Of a stretch of 33,862 nt of DNA, positions 33,781 through 33,862 are shown piece by piece. The translations under genes and the position numbers were made by a program. Source of the stretch: Alphaproteobacteria bacterium (GTDB lineage Bacteria > Pseudomonadota > Alphaproteobacteria > RS24); assembly GCA_022426245.1 (NCBI GenBank), contig JAKMDW010000009.1, positions 1-33,862 of the forward strand, written 5' to 3'. Every line of letters begins with the position of its first letter. Position 1 is the first letter of the stretch. Below the pieces are notes generated by a model that saw only the letters and a program-made list of their open reading frames with translations, ran no database searches and was not told where the DNA came from.

Positions 33781-33797
33781 GATAATTCCCCTATTCT

Positions 33798-33862
33798 TTA
33801 CATGCGGCCAACGCCAAAGGCGTTCGGGTTCAGCGTGCGATGCTCGCGCTCCCAAATCGTCT
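33798..33862 (-). CDS. Last codons of an upstream gene, possibly a carboxyltransferase
   Basis: Read on the minus strand, the frame TIWEREHRTLNPNAFGVGRM ends at TAA 33800-33798, just before the crotonase ribosome site. The FGVxRM end resembles the FGVFRM C-terminus of methylcrotonyl-CoA carboxylase beta subunits, which would fit a liuB-liuC-liuD order. Twenty residues are too few to be sure. Confidence 0.4.
   Translation of the reverse strand, partial: TIWEREHRTLNPNAFGVGRM

Noticed and set aside
1-33862. CRISPR array, tRNA or rRNA gene, insertion sequence, prophage
   Set aside because: I saw no regularly spaced repeats, no transposase or integrase, and no structural RNA signature while reading both strands.

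Overview
The window looks like a chromosome segment of a marine, aerobic, proteorhodopsin-bearing alphaproteobacterium. The basis is a proteorhodopsin gene, moderate GC with many GCGC-rich codons, dense gene packing with ATGA/TAATG overlaps, DUF1329 and DUF3604 proteins, a PQQ alcohol dehydrogenase, a carboxyspermidine-type polyamine operon and an acyl-CoA catabolic cluster. SAR116/Puniceispirillales or a related marine group would fit, but the sequence alone does not fix the lineage. I see no rRNA, tRNA, CRISPR array, insertion sequence or integrase.

Layout. 1-296: 5' part of an exported protein (minus). 396-1594: SDR reductase and FolB (pteridine/folate). 1595-1999: AT-rich gap with a perfect DnaA-box match. 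2000-4766: uvrC, pgsA and an AroQ-type chorismate mutase, tightly packed. 4784-5104 (minus) and 5205-6197 (plus): a 2Fe-2S ferredoxin and a dipeptide epimerase, divergent around a perfect 10-bp inverted repeat. 6198-6938: a decay zone with a near-perfect Fur-type box over a promoter, a short Arg-rich ORF, and an epoxide-hydrolase-like pseudogene reduced to its two ends. 6954-10066: a glycosyltransferase / methyltransferase / alpha-toroid operon of unknown product. 10362-13785 (minus): GPH-type transporter, DUF1329 protein and a methyltransferase. 13932-15648: a three-gene membrane operon, an ExbB/TolQ/MotA-like channel protein plus two uncharacterised partners. 15652-15887: a frameshifted lipoprotein stub. 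15977-18217 (minus): quinohaemoprotein alcohol dehydrogenase, divergent from a PCu(A)C copper chaperone. 19542-20324: green-type proteorhodopsin with its own terminator. 20439-22428: NTF2-like protein and a ZnuC/ZnuB-type metal ABC transporter without a local binding protein. 22421-24247 (minus): DUF3604 protein. 24248-24419: a probable small RNA on the plus strand. 24420-27648 (minus): carboxynorspermidine synthase, carboxynorspermidine decarboxylase and an agmatinase-like ureohydrolase, two of them with TTG starts. 27794-28865: GIY-YIG protein and acyl-CoA thioesterase. 28882-33862 (minus): acyl-CoA dehydrogenase, TIGR03084 protein, biotin-dependent acyl-CoA carboxylase alpha subunit, crotonase, and the last codons of a further gene. 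This last block resembles a leucine/isovalerate (liu) catabolic cluster.

The most interesting observation is the probable sRNA at about 24324-24396. It has two hairpins whose 7-nt loops are identical (TCCTCCC, anti-Shine-Dalgarno-like), the second followed by a T-tract. The G-U pairs in both stems form only on the plus strand. This matches the general design of the alphaproteobacterial CCUCCUCCC-loop ('cuckoo', CcsR/alpha-r14) RNAs. Next in interest are the ExbB/MotA-like three-gene operon, the GT/MT/toroid operon, the operator-like repeat at the ferredoxin promoter, and the epoxide-hydrolase relic.
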